64,000 bases of DNA from Flavobacteriales bacterium (GTDB lineage: Bacteria > Bacteroidota > Bacteroidia > Flavobacteriales > Flavobacteriaceae): assembly GCA_018335925.1 (NCBI GenBank), contig JAGXRF010000080.1, forward strand, positions 1-64,000, given 5' to 3'. The notes beneath the pieces were generated by a model. It was not told the DNA's origin, did no database searches, and saw nothing but the letters and a program-made list of their open reading frames with translations. Both the position numbers and the translations under genes were made by a program. Positions 8,451-18,888 of the stretch are shown piece after piece; positions within the stretch are counted from its first letter, which is position 1; each line of letters opens with the position of its first letter.

Positions 8451-9239
8451 ATGAAACGCAGAAATATTATTACCACAGTATTCGCATTGTTTATTTCCAT
8501 GTCAACATTTGCTCAAAATGGAAAAGTGCTCTTTGTGTTAAGCGAAGCTGATACACTTTTACTCAAAAAAGGCAAAAAGAAACGTCAGACTGGAGTGTTC
8601 CTGAATGAATTCTATTTTGCACATAAAGCCATTTCCGATGCGGGCTTTGACATAGATTATGCTACTCCAACAGGAAAAAAAGCTACTATTGACCAAGAAA
8701 GTATTGACGATGAGTATTGGAAAGGCAATCTTGAATTAAAGCCCGAAGCGATGGACTTCTGGGAAAACAACAATGAATTTTCCAATCCCATGCCTTTGGA
8801 AAAAGCCTTGGAAAAGCAAGATGAGTACATGGCATTGGTGATTCCCGGTGGGCAAGGGCTTATGGTCGATTTGATTTATGATAGCAACACACCAGCACTT
8901 TTAAAGGCATTTGCCGAAGACAAAAAAGCAATTGGGTTGATTTGTCATGCACCTGCCCTAATCACCACCATCCCTAAAAACCAGAATCCATTTGTAGGTT
9001 ACACCGTTAACTCGGTTTCACCTTTTGAGGAATTTTACATTGAAAAGTTCATCATGAAAGGGAAACCCAAAAACCGTAAAATTGCCAAGCAACTGAAAAA
9101 TTTGGCCTTAGAATATGAAAATGGGGGGCCTGGTAAAGGTTTTGCAACAAGAGATAGGAATTTGGTGACCAGTCAAAACCCCTATTCCAGTGAGGAGTTT
9201 AACGAGCTGTTTTTAAAGTTACTTGGTGAAATGAAATAG
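8451..9239 (+). CDS. Secreted DJ-1/PfpI family protein
   Basis: A 262-residue protein with a signal peptide ending around FAQNG (residue 24). The DJ-1/PfpI fold follows: GKVLFVLSEAD at the start, an FDIDYATPTGKKATID strand, ALVIPGGQG, and the nucleophile elbow GLICHAPA with the reactive cysteine. Relatives include Hsp31/YajL-type glyoxalases, proposed deglycases and type 1 glutamine-amidotransferase-like proteins. Export is unusual for characterised DJ-1 proteins but not rare in Bacteroidota. It closes the plus-strand run that begins at 4.5 kb and is followed by a terminator. A role against reactive carbonyls fits the HxlR/NmrA context but is inferred. Confidence 0.88.
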   Translation: MKRRNIITTVFALFISMSTFAQNGKVLFVLSEADTLLLKKGKKKRQTGVFLNEFYFAHKAISDAGFDIDYATPTGKKATIDQESIDDEYWKGNLELKPEAMDFWENNNEFSNPMPLEKALEKQDEYMALVIPGGQGLMVDLIYDSNTPALLKAFAEDKKAIGLICHAPALITTIPKNQNPFVGYTVNSVSPFEEFYIEKFIMKGKPKNRKIAKQLKNLALEYENGGPGKGFATRDRNLVTSQNPYSSEEFNELFLKLLGEMK

Positions 9240-9274
9240 GCTATCTCCTATAAGGGACAGCCTCTTATTTTTTA
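9238..9274 (+). terminator. Intrinsic terminator after DJ-1 gene
   Basis: AGGCT pairs with AGCCT, extended inward past one mismatch (stem about 9238-9262), followed by a T-rich run to 9273. It overlaps the stop codon of the DJ-1-like gene. Confidence 0.6.
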
Positions 9275-9590
9275 TAATAAAGATTTGTCCTTCCTAGATT
9301 TTCAATTTTGTTAGAACCCAAGTTCAATTTTAAAATCCCCATCAGTTCGAAAAAGTTATCTAAGAAAATACAGAAGGATCTCTGCAAACAAGCTTAAAAC
9401 TGTAATGAAGAGTTTTGTGACAAATTCAACATAAGATATTTTGGAGGAAAACTTTTTGATTGATTTATTATTCCGACAATTCAACCCCACTAGGCCAGGA
9501 GCGGATTATCCTAATTTTTTTTCTTTGTAACTTGTTGACTTGCCAATGACATAAAGATTTTTTTAACTCCTTTTTGCTAACCAACCTTTC
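9275..9590. other. Gene-free leader of the histidine kinase
   Basis: About 316 bases with no ORF of interest. It must hold the promoter for the kinase gene; I see no clear TAnnTTTG match or operator. Confidence 0.35.
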
Positions 9591-11807
9591 ATGCAACAAA
9601 GTATAAAACTTTGCCTCATTATGCTGGGGCTTCTTCAATTTAGCGAAGTACTGGCTCAGGGAAATTCCTGGACGCAGGATTCACTTTCTTATTATGAAAA
9701 GCAGTTTTGGATTCAAACAAAGGCCAAAAACGCAAAGGAAGCCAACAAAACAATTTCTTACATCACAGAAAAGGGGGCCGAAGAGCTTGATCCTAAAGTC
9801 TTTGATTTTTTTACTTCTACCCTAAAAAAATCATCTGAAATACCCTACCCTGAGGTTTTGGGAAATTTGGCGAGCGGGCTAGGAACCTTGGAATTTTATA
9901 GAGGAAACATCATTGGCTCAAAGGAGGCTTTTAAGAAAGCTAAAGCAAATTACGCCACTGCAAAGATGCTAAACGAGACAGCGGGCATGACCATGAACAT
10001 CGGAATCATGCAGGAAAAAGGAGGCTACTTTGATTCGGCCATTCTTAACTACCGGGAAGCTCTAACGATTTTTGAAAAGGATAAAGACATTCCTTCTTTA
10101 GCCAGCGTCTATGAAAATATCGGGTTGGCCTACATTCAACTATCCGAAAATCAGAAAGCACTCGACTATTTCCTGAAAGCAGACTCACTCCTAAGCACCT
10201 ACCTAGACTCCATGGACAACCGATGGGTAGGGCTGCACCTAAATAAACAAATCGCACTAAGCTACCTTAACAGACAGGATGAAGGTCTGAGTGAGCTCCT
10301 CAAAGGACTCAGAATAGCTGAACATAACAAAAACGAGTCTGGCATAGGTAAGATGCATTACAAATTGGCGGTAGTCTATCAATATAAAGGGGAATTAGAA
10401 AAAGAATACAAAGCCCTATTGACAGCCAAATATTTCCTCAAAAAGACCCAAAATCTCATGGACATTGCCAATGTTAATTCATCCTTGGCCATGTACCATC
10501 TCGGTTCATCCTTTTTGGATTCTGCGGTCTATTATGCTCAAGCATGCCTCAGCTATTTTGAACCGCAAGGATTCACCCAAGAAGTCGGCATTACTTATGG
10601 TACCTTAGGAAATGTTGAGTTTGAAAGGAAAAATTATGAGCAGGCGATCACCTACTTCAGAAAAGCTCTGGAAAAATTTAACGACAAAGAATCCCAAGAT
10701 TATGCAGGCTTTCTTTTTAATATAGGTTTTGCCTACAATAAACTAGGGAATAGCAAATTGGCCATGGACTATTTGGAGCGTTCACTGGTCATTAGGAAAA
10801 AACTCAACATTGCTGTAGACCTTAGGGAATCTTACCAAGGCTTGGCAGAAGCCTATCAGCGCAGTGGCGATTACAAAAAAGCCTTTGAAAATCTTTCACT
10901 TTTCCAGGCTTACAACGACTCTGTCTTCAATGAAACCAAAAATAAACAATTGGCAGAGATAGAAACCCTTTACGAAACAGAGAAAAAAGACAAGGCGATA
11001 GCTGATTTGGAAAAGGAAAAGGAGCTGCAGAACCTGCTGGCAGAAAAGCAACAGGCACAGATTTACCTGGGTGGGGTGGGCTTGGTGATTCTGTTGGGTG
11101 TGTCAGGACTCTTTTTCAGACAAGCTACCCTACGCAAAAAGCACAATCAAGAACTGGAAATTAAAAACAGCGAAATTGCGAAGCAAAATGCCGAAAGGGA
11201 ACTGCTCTTGAAGGAAATCCATCATCGAGTCAAAAACAACCTTCAGATCATTTCCAGTTTGCTCAGCATGCAAACCCGTAGCATGAAAGATGAAAAAATA
11301 AAGGATGCTATGAAGGAGAGTCAAAGCAGAGTGAAAACCATGGCTCTAATTCACGAGAAGCTGTACCAATACGAGAATCTTTCTAAAATCAACATGCAGG
11401 AATACATGGAGCAGTTGAGTGAGTTTTTGACCCATACTTATCGATCAGACAAAGACATCAAAATTAACATCGATGCAGCCAACATTAATTTGGATATGGA
11501 TATGGCAATTCCCTTGGGATTGATCACCAATGAACTGCTATCTAATTCACTTAAACACGCTTTTGAAGATCGGGAACACGGGGAGATCAACATCAGTTTT
11601 TCTCGGAAAGAACCCGGCTCCTACAAGTTGTTGGTAAAAGATACGGGAATTGGTCTTGACAAAAATCTGGATATTGAAAACACAAAATCCTTGGGACTTA
11701 AACTTGTAAAAACCCTCACCAGGCAAATCCACGGTGAGCTTAAGATCAGAATACAACCGGGGGCTACTTTCGAAATTGACTTTATGGAACCTCCCATCGC
11801 GGCTTAA
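9591..11807 (+). CDS. TPR-containing sensor histidine kinase (HisKA_2 type)
   Basis: A 738-residue kinase. A signal peptide (1-22) leads into a periplasmic sensor of tetratricopeptide repeats (about 80-460, with units such as ASVYENIGLAYIQLSENQKALDYFLKA). One membrane helix lies near 488-508, then a coiled coil (HNQELEIKNSEIAKQNAERELLLKE). The dimerisation/phosphotransfer domain is EIHHRVKNNLQII with the likely phospho-His at 544, and the ATPase domain has ITNELLSNSLKHAF (N box) and DTGIGL (G1 box). A LytTR response regulator follows 148 bp downstream and is the obvious partner. This kinase class is common in Bacteroidota. The signal is unknown. Confidence 0.95.
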   Translation: MQQSIKLCLIMLGLLQFSEVLAQGNSWTQDSLSYYEKQFWIQTKAKNAKEANKTISYITEKGAEELDPKVFDFFTSTLKKSSEIPYPEVLGNLASGLGTLEFYRGNIIGSKEAFKKAKANYATAKMLNETAGMTMNIGIMQEKGGYFDSAILNYREALTIFEKDKDIPSLASVYENIGLAYIQLSENQKALDYFLKADSLLSTYLDSMDNRWVGLHLNKQIALSYLNRQDEGLSELLKGLRIAEHNKNESGIGKMHYKLAVVYQYKGELEKEYKALLTAKYFLKKTQNLMDIANVNSSLAMYHLGSSFLDSAVYYAQACLSYFEPQGFTQEVGITYGTLGNVEFERKNYEQAITYFRKALEKFNDKESQDYAGFLFNIGFAYNKLGNSKLAMDYLERSLVIRKKLNIAVDLRESYQGLAEAYQRSGDYKKAFENLSLFQAYNDSVFNETKNKQLAEIETLYETEKKDKAIADLEKEKELQNLLAEKQQAQIYLGGVGLVILLGVSGLFFRQATLRKKHNQELEIKNSEIAKQNAERELLLKEIHHRVKNNLQIISSLLSMQTRSMKDEKIKDAMKESQSRVKTMALIHEKLYQYENLSKINMQEYMEQLSEFLTHTYRSDKDIKINIDAANINLDMDMAIPLGLITNELLSNSLKHAFEDREHGEINISFSRKEPGSYKLLVKDTGIGLDKNLDIENTKSLGLKLVKTLTRQIHGELKIRIQPGATFEIDFMEPPIAA

Positions 11808-11955
11808 GAAGTTTAAACAAAACGAACCTTTGATTCTTTACTACTCAGCTATAAAATCCAAATCATACACTGACACCAATAAATTCTGTTGATAAGCTGA
11901 ATCGCTACCCAATGAAAGAAGTGAAACGGAAGAAAAAAGGTACCATATTACCATA

Positions 11956-12705
11956 ATGACCGCTAAGGAATTGAGTAAATTGAAAATTTTAATTGTAGAG
12001 GACGAGCTTGTCATCGCAGAAGACCTAAAAGAGATTCTGGAGGATTTGGGATACGAAGTATGTGGTATCGCCATTAGTAGTAAGGAAGCGTTGGCTTTGA
12101 TAGAAGAAAAGTCACCTGACCTTGCCCTTTTGGACATCCAAATCAAAGGAGGCAAAGATGGTGTTGAGTTGGCAGCAGAAATCAATACGAACTATCGTTT
12201 ACCTTTTATCATGTTGACCTCACATGCAGACATCCATACCATTAATCGTGTCAAAGAAGTAAATCCCTACGGGTATCTGGTGAAGCCCTTCAATGAAAAG
12301 GAGATCTTAGCAGGTATCGAATTGGCAATGGCCAACTTTTCCAAAGAGCAAGCAAGAAAAAATGACCCGGACACCTCACAGGACTTTGTCCTAAATGACA
12401 GCTTGTTTATTCGTAACAATGGCATGTTGGTTAAAATAAAACTTCAAGAAATCATCTATCTAGAAGCTGATGCCAACTATACAGAAGTATTTGCCAAGGA
12501 TAAAAAATTTGTTGTTCGGGCTACTTTGAAGGATCTTGAAGGAAAGCTGGACACGAATCGCTTTGCGCGAATTCACAAATCATTTATAATTAACTTAGCC
12601 GAAATCGACAGTATCCAAGCTGAGTCAGTAAGTATCTTAGGGAAAGAGATTCCGATTAGTCGCAGCCAATACAGCTGGCTTCTACAACAAATCAAAATGC
12701 TGTAA
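11956..12705 (+). CDS. LytTR-family response regulator
   Basis: A 249-residue DNA-binding response regulator. The receiver domain (about 9-125) has the acidic pair E15-D16, the phospho-acceptor Asp60 (LALLDIQ) and YLVKPF with the conserved lysine. The LytTR DNA-binding domain (about 140-247) has IIYLEADANYTEVF and FARIHKSFIINL, diagnostic of the family. It is probably phosphorylated by the TPR kinase just upstream. The next gene, a giant adhesin, starts 163 bp downstream on the same strand and is a plausible target, but no paired LytTR sites were identified there. Confidence 0.95.
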   Translation: MTAKELSKLKILIVEDELVIAEDLKEILEDLGYEVCGIAISSKEALALIEEKSPDLALLDIQIKGGKDGVELAAEINTNYRLPFIMLTSHADIHTINRVKEVNPYGYLVKPFNEKEILAGIELAMANFSKEQARKNDPDTSQDFVLNDSLFIRNNGMLVKIKLQEIIYLEADANYTEVFAKDKKFVVRATLKDLEGKLDTNRFARIHKSFIINLAEIDSIQAESVSILGKEIPISRSQYSWLLQQIKML

Positions 12706-12867
12706 ATAGGTACAAAACATTTTTTAGCCTTTCTTTCACAATTATTGTGTTTTAATCCCAGAGAGGATCCGGAGATCGGGACACAGCTGTACATTCATTT
12801 ATGGTGAGCGTTCTTGCCATTTGTTCTATTAATACCTCCAACACGCAATCTTAATTTAGAACCATAG

Positions 12868-15800
12868 ATGAAAAAACCTTTACACCTTATTCTTTTATTC
12901 CTTGGGACTTTCCTTTCTATTCTTTCCCAAAAATCCTTTTCTCAACAAACCATTGGTTTTAATGATTTAATTACAAATCAATCATTGGGGAGATCTTTTC
13001 TAAAGGATGGGTTTATTTTTTCAATTTCCAGTTTAGCTCCGAATAACAATGATATCATACCTGTAGTACCTCCTCTTAACTTGGGTTTTCAAAACTCCAT
13101 TGCCCTCAGTAATACCACTGACAATCCCAATCCAGTTACGAGATGGAGGATATCTACTGAAAACGGATCGGAATTCAGGCTTTTAGGTGTTTTCTTAAGA
13201 TCTAACTCAGGCTCATCTTCTGGTACGATTAGAGGGTTTAAAGATGGACAGCCAACAGGCATTAGACAGGATTTAGATTTTAATGGGCTAAAAGATTTTC
13301 CTGACAATCCTGATTTTTATAATGTCGATGTGATCGAGATTGAGGGAATTGACCTCAGTTTATTTGTTGATGAATTTACCCACGGACCGGCTTTTGTTGT
13401 CCAACCGAGCATCAGTTCAGCTACTTATAACGCATCAACTGGTCAATTGGTGGTTACTGGTGCTCGCTTTGTTAGTGCAGCGGGAGCAAGCAATGACGTG
13501 GTTACTAACCGTATCAGAATTAGAGGACAAGGTAATGGTACCTATACCCTCACCGATACCCCTAATGCTGAAATCAGCAGCAGCACCACATTTAACCTTG
13601 CCTTATCTGCTTCGGATCGTTTAGGACTCAGTTCCTTACTGAATAAAAACGGGCTCAGTTCAGGAGATAATACCACATACAATCTGGAGGCCTTAGAAGA
13701 CTGGTTGAGCGGGGCAGATCCTGCACTTACTATTGCCGATTTGGAGAATAATTCAATTACAGTTTCCGATGTTCCAGAACCTCCCATATTAACTGCAAGT
13801 GGAGGAAAGACAATTTTCGATAGAGGTGATCCTCCCGTTCCTATAGATCCAAATCTTGTTTTAGAATCCAGTGATCCAACTTTTGCTGCAGCGCTTTTTC
13901 AAATAACCTCTGGTTATCAAAATGTGCAAGACGTTCTTTCATTTACCAATAATAACCCTAGTACTTTCGGAAATATCACTGCTTCTTTTGATGCAGGTAC
14001 AGGAGCATTAACACTTACCTCAGCTGGAGGAACTGCCAGTGTTTCACAGATGCAGGCTGCAATGAGAGCTGTAACTTATAGAAACAGTTCTACCACCCCA
14101 GTTCTTGGAGACAAAACTATATCAATAAGTGTAAATGATGGTAGCTTTAATAGTAACGTTGCCTCAAAGACCATAGAAGTGGTTTCCATCAATAATGCCC
14201 CTACGGATATAATTCTTTCATCGACCAGCATCAATGAAAATGTCGCGGCCAATTCGGCGGTGGGAACTTTCTCAGCTGTCGATCCCGATGGTGATACCGC
14301 ATTTACGTTTTCTTTTTCAGCTGGACTATTAAGTGATGACAATTCAGCTTTCACTATCTCGGGAAACAACCTTATAATAAACTCAAGTCCGGACTTTGAA
14401 AATAAATCAAACTATTTTATCCGTATACGAGTCACTGATGAAGGAGGAGAGTCTTTTGAAAAGACCTTTGTCATTACAGTGGTTGTGCCTAGCCCAGTGG
14501 TCACCAATGTGACTTCGAGTAACGTAAATGGCTTTTACAATATCGGAGACCAGATTTTTGTAGTGATTAATTTCAGTCAGCCTTTGGTCGTGAATACATC
14601 AGGAGGATCTCCAACCCTAGGATTGGAAACGGGTCTGACTGATGGATTAGCTAGTTATCTTTCAGGTTCTGGCTCCACGGCTTTGGTATTTACCTACACA
14701 GTGCAGGAGGGAAGTGTTACCTCCGACTTGGATTATACCAGTTCTTCCTCTTTAACATTGAACGGAGGGACCATACGTAATGTGGCTGATCAGGACGCTA
14801 TATTGACTCTTCCCAGTCCTGGTGCAGCAGGCTCCCTAGGGGCCAATAAATCATTAGTTTTGGACGGAATTAGGCCTACAGCAACCCTTGTGGTGAGTGA
14901 TACCCAGTTAATTCCTGGAGAAACGACTACTCTGACCACCACCTTTAGCGAAGCCGTTTCCGGCTTGACTGCAGCCGATTTCACCGTGGCAAACGGAACC
15001 TTGAGCGGCTTGAGTTCTGCGGACGGAGGAGTTACCTGGACTGCCACCCTGACTCCTTCCAATGGAGTAGAGGACCAGACCAATGTGATCACACTGGATA
15101 ACTCGGGTTACACAGACCTTGCCGGCAATGCAGGCACAAGCACAACCAATTCGAACAACTATGAAGTGGATACCCGACGTCCTACTTCTGCCATAACGAT
15201 CAGTGATACCCAGCTTACGGTGGGAGAGACGACCACGGTTGCGATCACGTTCAGCGAAGCTGTTTCTGGTCTGACTGTTTCCGATTTCACGGTGGCAAAC
15301 GGAAGCCTGAGCGGACTAAGCTCTGCGGATGGGGGCTTTACCTGGACTGCAACGTTGACTCCTGACAATGGAGTAGAAGATCAGACCAATATCATCACCC
15401 TAGACAACACTAGCTATCAGGATTTGGCTGGAAATACGGGTGCGGGAACTACCGATTCGAACAATTATGCAGTAGATACCCAAAGGCCTACTGCCAACAT
15501 TACAGTCAGTGATACCCAGCTTAAAGTGGGAGAGACAACCACAGTTACATTCACTTTCAGCGAAGCAGTTTCCGGATTGACAGTTGCAGACTTCACGGTA
15601 GCCAACGGTAGCTTGAGCGGATTGAGCACTTCAGACGGGGGGATTACCTGGACAGCAACTTTTACTCCGGATGCCGGAGTGGAGGATGGTACCAACCAGA
15701 TCACCCTGGACAACACGGGTTATCAGGACGCTGCCGGCAATGCAGGCACAGGCACTACCGATTCGAATAACTATGTGATAGATACCCGACGTCCGACTGC

Positions 15801-18800
15801 CACCCTTGTGGTAAGTGATACCCAGTTAGCTTTGGGTGAGACCACTATTCTGACCATCTCGTTCAGTGAAGCAGTTTCCGGTTTGACTACCGCCGACTTT
15901 ACGGTAGCCAACGGGACTTTAAGTGGTTTGAGTTCCTCGGACGGAGGAGTTACTTGGACCGCTATGCTGACTCCTACCAATGGAGTGGAAGACCCGACCA
16001 ATGTGATCACCTTGGATAACGCGGGTTACACAGACCTTGCCGGCAATCCAGGCACAGGCACTACCGATTCGAACAACTATGCGATAGATACCCGGCGGCC
16101 TACTGCCACCATCACGGTTTCCGACACCCAGCTTACGGTGGGAGAGACGACCACGGTTACGATCACGTTCAGCGAAGCTGTATCAGGATTGAGTCTGGGA
16201 GATTTCATCGTATCAAATGGACTCTTGGGGGCCTTTGATACCGATGACAACATGACCTACACGGCAATCTTGACTCCTTTGCCCAATACCGAAGATGCAA
16301 CCAATGTGATCCGATTGGATAATACCGGCTACCAGGATGCAGCGGGCAATACAGAAGCGGGAACTACCGATTCGAACAACTATCTGGTGGACACCCAGCC
16401 ACCCTTGGTAAACACCCGGAATATCACCGTTCAGCTGAATGCTACTGGCACTGTCAGTATCCAGGCCAGCCAGGTTGATAACAACAGTACGGACGGATTT
16501 GGTATCCAGAGCATCACCGTCAGCCAAACCGACTTTGACTGCACGCATGTGGGCGACAATACGGTAACCCTGACCGTAACGGATGTGAATGGCAATACCG
16601 CAACAGGCACCGCCACGGTAACCGTGGAGGACAAGATCGCTCCGGTGGTAACTACCAGAAACCTCACGATCCAACTGGATGCGGCAGGAACAGCAACGAT
16701 CACAGCAGCGGACATCAATGACGGAAGTACGGACGCCTGCGGAATAGCGAGTCTGACGTTGAGCAAGTCCACGTTTGACTGCAGCAACATCGGGTCAAAC
16801 ACCGTAACGCTGACCGTAACGGATGTGAACGGCAATACCGCAACGGGCACCGCCACGGTAACCGTGGAGGACAAGATCGCTCCGGTGGTAATCACCAGAA
16901 ACCTCACGATCCAACTGGATGCGGCTGGAACAGCAACGATCAGAGCAGCAGACATCAACAATGGCAGCACGGATGCCTGCGGAATAGCGAGCCTGACGTT
17001 GAGCAAGTCTACCTTTGACTGCAGCAACATCGGGTCAAACACCGTAACGCTGACCATAACGGATGTGAACGGCAATACCGCAACGGGCACCGCCACGGTA
17101 ACCGTGGAGGACAAGATCGCTCCGGTGGTAATCACCGGAAACCTCACGATCCAACTGGATGCGGCTGGAACCGCCAGCATCACGGCAGCCCAGCTGAACA
17201 ACGGCAGCACGGACGCCTGCGGAATAGCGAGTCTGACGTTGAGCAAGTCCACGTTTGACTGCAGCAACATCGGGTCAAACACCGTAACGCTGACCGTAAC
17301 GGATGTGAACGGCAAAACCGCAACGGGCACCGCCACGGTAACCGTGGAGGACAAGACCGCTCCGGTGGTAATCACCAGAAACCTCACGATCCAACTGGAT
17401 GCGACTGGAACCGCCAGCATCACGGCAGCCCAACTGAACAACGGCAGCACGGACGCCTGCGGAATAGCGAGTCTTGCGTTGAGCAAGTCCACGTTTGACT
17501 GCAGCAACATCGGGTCAAACACCGTAACCTTAAAAGTTACCGACGTAAACGGCAATACGGCTACAGGAACCGCAACGGTAACCGTGGAGGACAAGCTTGC
17601 TCCGGTTCCTTCACAAACTCAATTACCGGTGATCACAGCAGTTTGCAGTCTTGACACGCTGACTCCGCCAAAGGCCACAGACAACTGTCAGGGAACCCTG
17701 GTTGCGACTACCGTCACGGTTCTGCCGATTAGCGAAAGCACCGTTGTGACCTGGATATTTACAGATCCAAACGGAAACCAGACGGAACAGATCCAGGAGG
17801 TTAGGATTGTAGATGGAACAGCTCCGGAAATCACGGAAGTGCCGGAGGATTTTGAGGTGATTCTTTACAGTGACATGCCTTTCGTGATGCCTGACTTTAC
17901 ACAAATTGCCGCAGCATCGGACAATTGTAAGCTGGTCAGCTTTACCCAAACCCCTCTGTCGGGTACAGTTTACTCCCAGCCGGGAGAAGTGGTGGTTACG
18001 TTGACGGCAGGAGACAGTTTTAATAATGAGACGAAGGTCAGCTTCACCATCACGCTGAGCAACCGACTGATTATTGGGCTGGAAAATCCGGAGATGATCA
18101 CGGTTCCATGGAATACTCCTCCAGCAGCGATCAGCCTACCGGCCTCCGTCCCGGTGACTCTTTCAAACGGAGCGCAAACAGATCTTCCGGTGTCTTGGAA
18201 TTTGACAGGATATAATCCGCTGCTGGCGGCAGTGTACCCGTTGACGGGAACACTTCAGCTGGGCGATATCGAAAATCCACAGGACTTCAAACCCACCTTG
18301 CTGATTCTGGTACAGGATAAGATTCCTCCAACGGATATCGCTTTGTCCAACAGTGAGTTTGGAGCCAATACGTCCACCAATCAGGCGATTGGCACCCTGA
18401 GCACCACAGATGCACAGGACAATATCCACACCTACGGGCTTGTGAATGTGACGGGTAACGATGGGCAGTACTTCCGAATTGAAGGCAACCAGCTGTATCT
18501 GAACACCGTGGATCCCCTTCCGGGCAAAACCCAGTTTACGATTGTGGTAAGAAGTACCGACAGGGTGGGCAATTCGATCGAGAAAACCTTTGTGCTCAAC
18601 AGAACCCGGATTCCGGTGGATGAGGTGGAGATTTTCAATTCCTTTACACCAAACGGAGACGGAATCAACGATACCTGGGGAATACCGGATTTGCAATACT
18701 TCCAAGGGGGCAGAGTACAGGTATTTGACCGAAGCGGCCAGCGGATATTCTACACCGAAAGCCCTGCCGATCGCTGGGATGGAACTTTTGAAGGAAAGGA

Positions 18801-18888
18801 AATGCCGGTAGGTTCCTACATCTGGATCCTGGAATCCAAAGAAACCGGGGAGGTTCGTAGAGGTGTATTGACGCTTTTGCGGGACTAA
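12868..18888 (+). CDS. Giant repeat adhesin secreted by T9SS (type B sorting domain)
   Basis: A 2006-residue surface protein with a signal peptide (about 1-26). In order: a unique N-terminal part, a cadherin-like domain (about 445-540), five Ig-like repeats of 102 residues (about 668-1177; DNA period exactly 306 bp), about five HYR-like repeats of 80 residues (about 1178-1580; 240-bp period) with a conserved Cys pair per unit (DACG, FDCSN), a second cadherin-like domain (about 1810-1905), and a C-terminal gliding-motility-associated sorting domain with FTPNGDGINDTW and VFDRSGQ. That last domain sends proteins through the type IX system to the cell surface. The PorP/SprF gene 71 bp downstream is the usual partner of type B substrates. 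The repeats imply adhesion or carbohydrate/calcium binding. The ligand is unknown. Confidence 0.93.
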   Translation: MKKPLHLILLFLGTFLSILSQKSFSQQTIGFNDLITNQSLGRSFLKDGFIFSISSLAPNNNDIIPVVPPLNLGFQNSIALSNTTDNPNPVTRWRISTENGSEFRLLGVFLRSNSGSSSGTIRGFKDGQPTGIRQDLDFNGLKDFPDNPDFYNVDVIEIEGIDLSLFVDEFTHGPAFVVQPSISSATYNASTGQLVVTGARFVSAAGASNDVVTNRIRIRGQGNGTYTLTDTPNAEISSSTTFNLALSASDRLGLSSLLNKNGLSSGDNTTYNLEALEDWLSGADPALTIADLENNSITVSDVPEPPILTASGGKTIFDRGDPPVPIDPNLVLESSDPTFAAALFQITSGYQNVQDVLSFTNNNPSTFGNITASFDAGTGALTLTSAGGTASVSQMQAAMRAVTYRNSSTTPVLGDKTISISVNDGSFNSNVASKTIEVVSINNAPTDIILSSTSINENVAANSAVGTFSAVDPDGDTAFTFSFSAGLLSDDNSAFTISGNNLIINSSPDFENKSNYFIRIRVTDEGGESFEKTFVITVVVPSPVVTNVTSSNVNGFYNIGDQIFVVINFSQPLVVNTSGGSPTLGLETGLTDGLASYLSGSGSTALVFTYTVQEGSVTSDLDYTSSSSLTLNGGTIRNVADQDAILTLPSPGAAGSLGANKSLVLDGIRPTATLVVSDTQLIPGETTTLTTTFSEAVSGLTAADFTVANGTLSGLSSADGGVTWTATLTPSNGVEDQTNVITLDNSGYTDLAGNAGTSTTNSNNYEVDTRRPTSAITISDTQLTVGETTTVAITFSEAVSGLTVSDFTVANGSLSGLSSADGGFTWTATLTPDNGVEDQTNIITLDNTSYQDLAGNTGAGTTDSNNYAVDTQRPTANITVSDTQLKVGETTTVTFTFSEAVSGLTVADFTVANGSLSGLSTSDGGITWTATFTPDAGVEDGTNQITLDNTGYQDAAGNAGTGTTDSNNYVIDTRRPTATLVVSDTQLALGETTILTISFSEAVSGLTTADFTVANGTLSGLSSSDGGVTWTAMLTPTNGVEDPTNVITLDNAGYTDLAGNPGTGTTDSNNYAIDTRRPTATITVSDTQLTVGETTTVTITFSEAVSGLSLGDFIVSNGLLGAFDTDDNMTYTAILTPLPNTEDATNVIRLDNTGYQDAAGNTEAGTTDSNNYLVDTQPPLVNTRNITVQLNATGTVSIQASQVDNNSTDGFGIQSITVSQTDFDCTHVGDNTVTLTVTDVNGNTATGTATVTVEDKIAPVVTTRNLTIQLDAAGTATITAADINDGSTDACGIASLTLSKSTFDCSNIGSNTVTLTVTDVNGNTATGTATVTVEDKIAPVVITRNLTIQLDAAGTATIRAADINNGSTDACGIASLTLSKSTFDCSNIGSNTVTLTITDVNGNTATGTATVTVEDKIAPVVITGNLTIQLDAAGTASITAAQLNNGSTDACGIASLTLSKSTFDCSNIGSNTVTLTVTDVNGKTATGTATVTVEDKTAPVVITRNLTIQLDATGTASITAAQLNNGSTDACGIASLALSKSTFDCSNIGSNTVTLKVTDVNGNTATGTATVTVEDKLAPVPSQTQLPVITAVCSLDTLTPPKATDNCQGTLVATTVTVLPISESTVVTWIFTDPNGNQTEQIQEVRIVDGTAPEITEVPEDFEVILYSDMPFVMPDFTQIAAASDNCKLVSFTQTPLSGTVYSQPGEVVVTLTAGDSFNNETKVSFTITLSNRLIIGLENPEMITVPWNTPPAAISLPASVPVTLSNGAQTDLPVSWNLTGYNPLLAAVYPLTGTLQLGDIENPQDFKPTLLILVQDKIPPTDIALSNSEFGANTSTNQAIGTLSTTDAQDNIHTYGLVNVTGNDGQYFRIEGNQLYLNTVDPLPGKTQFTIVVRSTDRVGNSIEKTFVLNRTRIPVDEVEIFNSFTPNGDGINDTWGIPDLQYFQGGRVQVFDRSGQRIFYTESPADRWDGTFEGKEMPVGSYIWILESKETGEVRRGVLTLLRD
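14870..16395 (+). repeat. Five tandem 306-bp Ig-like coding repeats
   Basis: The segment coding SDTQL..GETTT recurs at about 14896, 15202, 15508, 15814 and 16120, an exact 306-bp period (102 residues). Each unit carries FSEAVSGL, TLTP and NNY elements. The fifth unit diverges in its middle (SLGDFIVSNGLLGAFDTDDN). Confidence 0.9.
16390..17600 (+). repeat. Five tandem 240-bp HYR-like coding repeats
   Basis: The sequence ACCGTGGAGGACAAG recurs at exactly 16621, 16861, 17101, 17341 and 17581 (240 bp, 80 residues). The middle copies are almost identical in DNA, including silent positions, while the first copy (16390-16620) is divergent. This points to recent unit duplication or gene conversion. 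Confidence 0.92.

Noticed and set aside
16431..17594. 387-residue antisense open frame inside the adhesin
   Set aside because: It is a by-product of the in-frame 240-bp repeats of the sense gene. It is low in complexity (repeated SSTVTVAVPVAVLPF) and has no promoter or family match.
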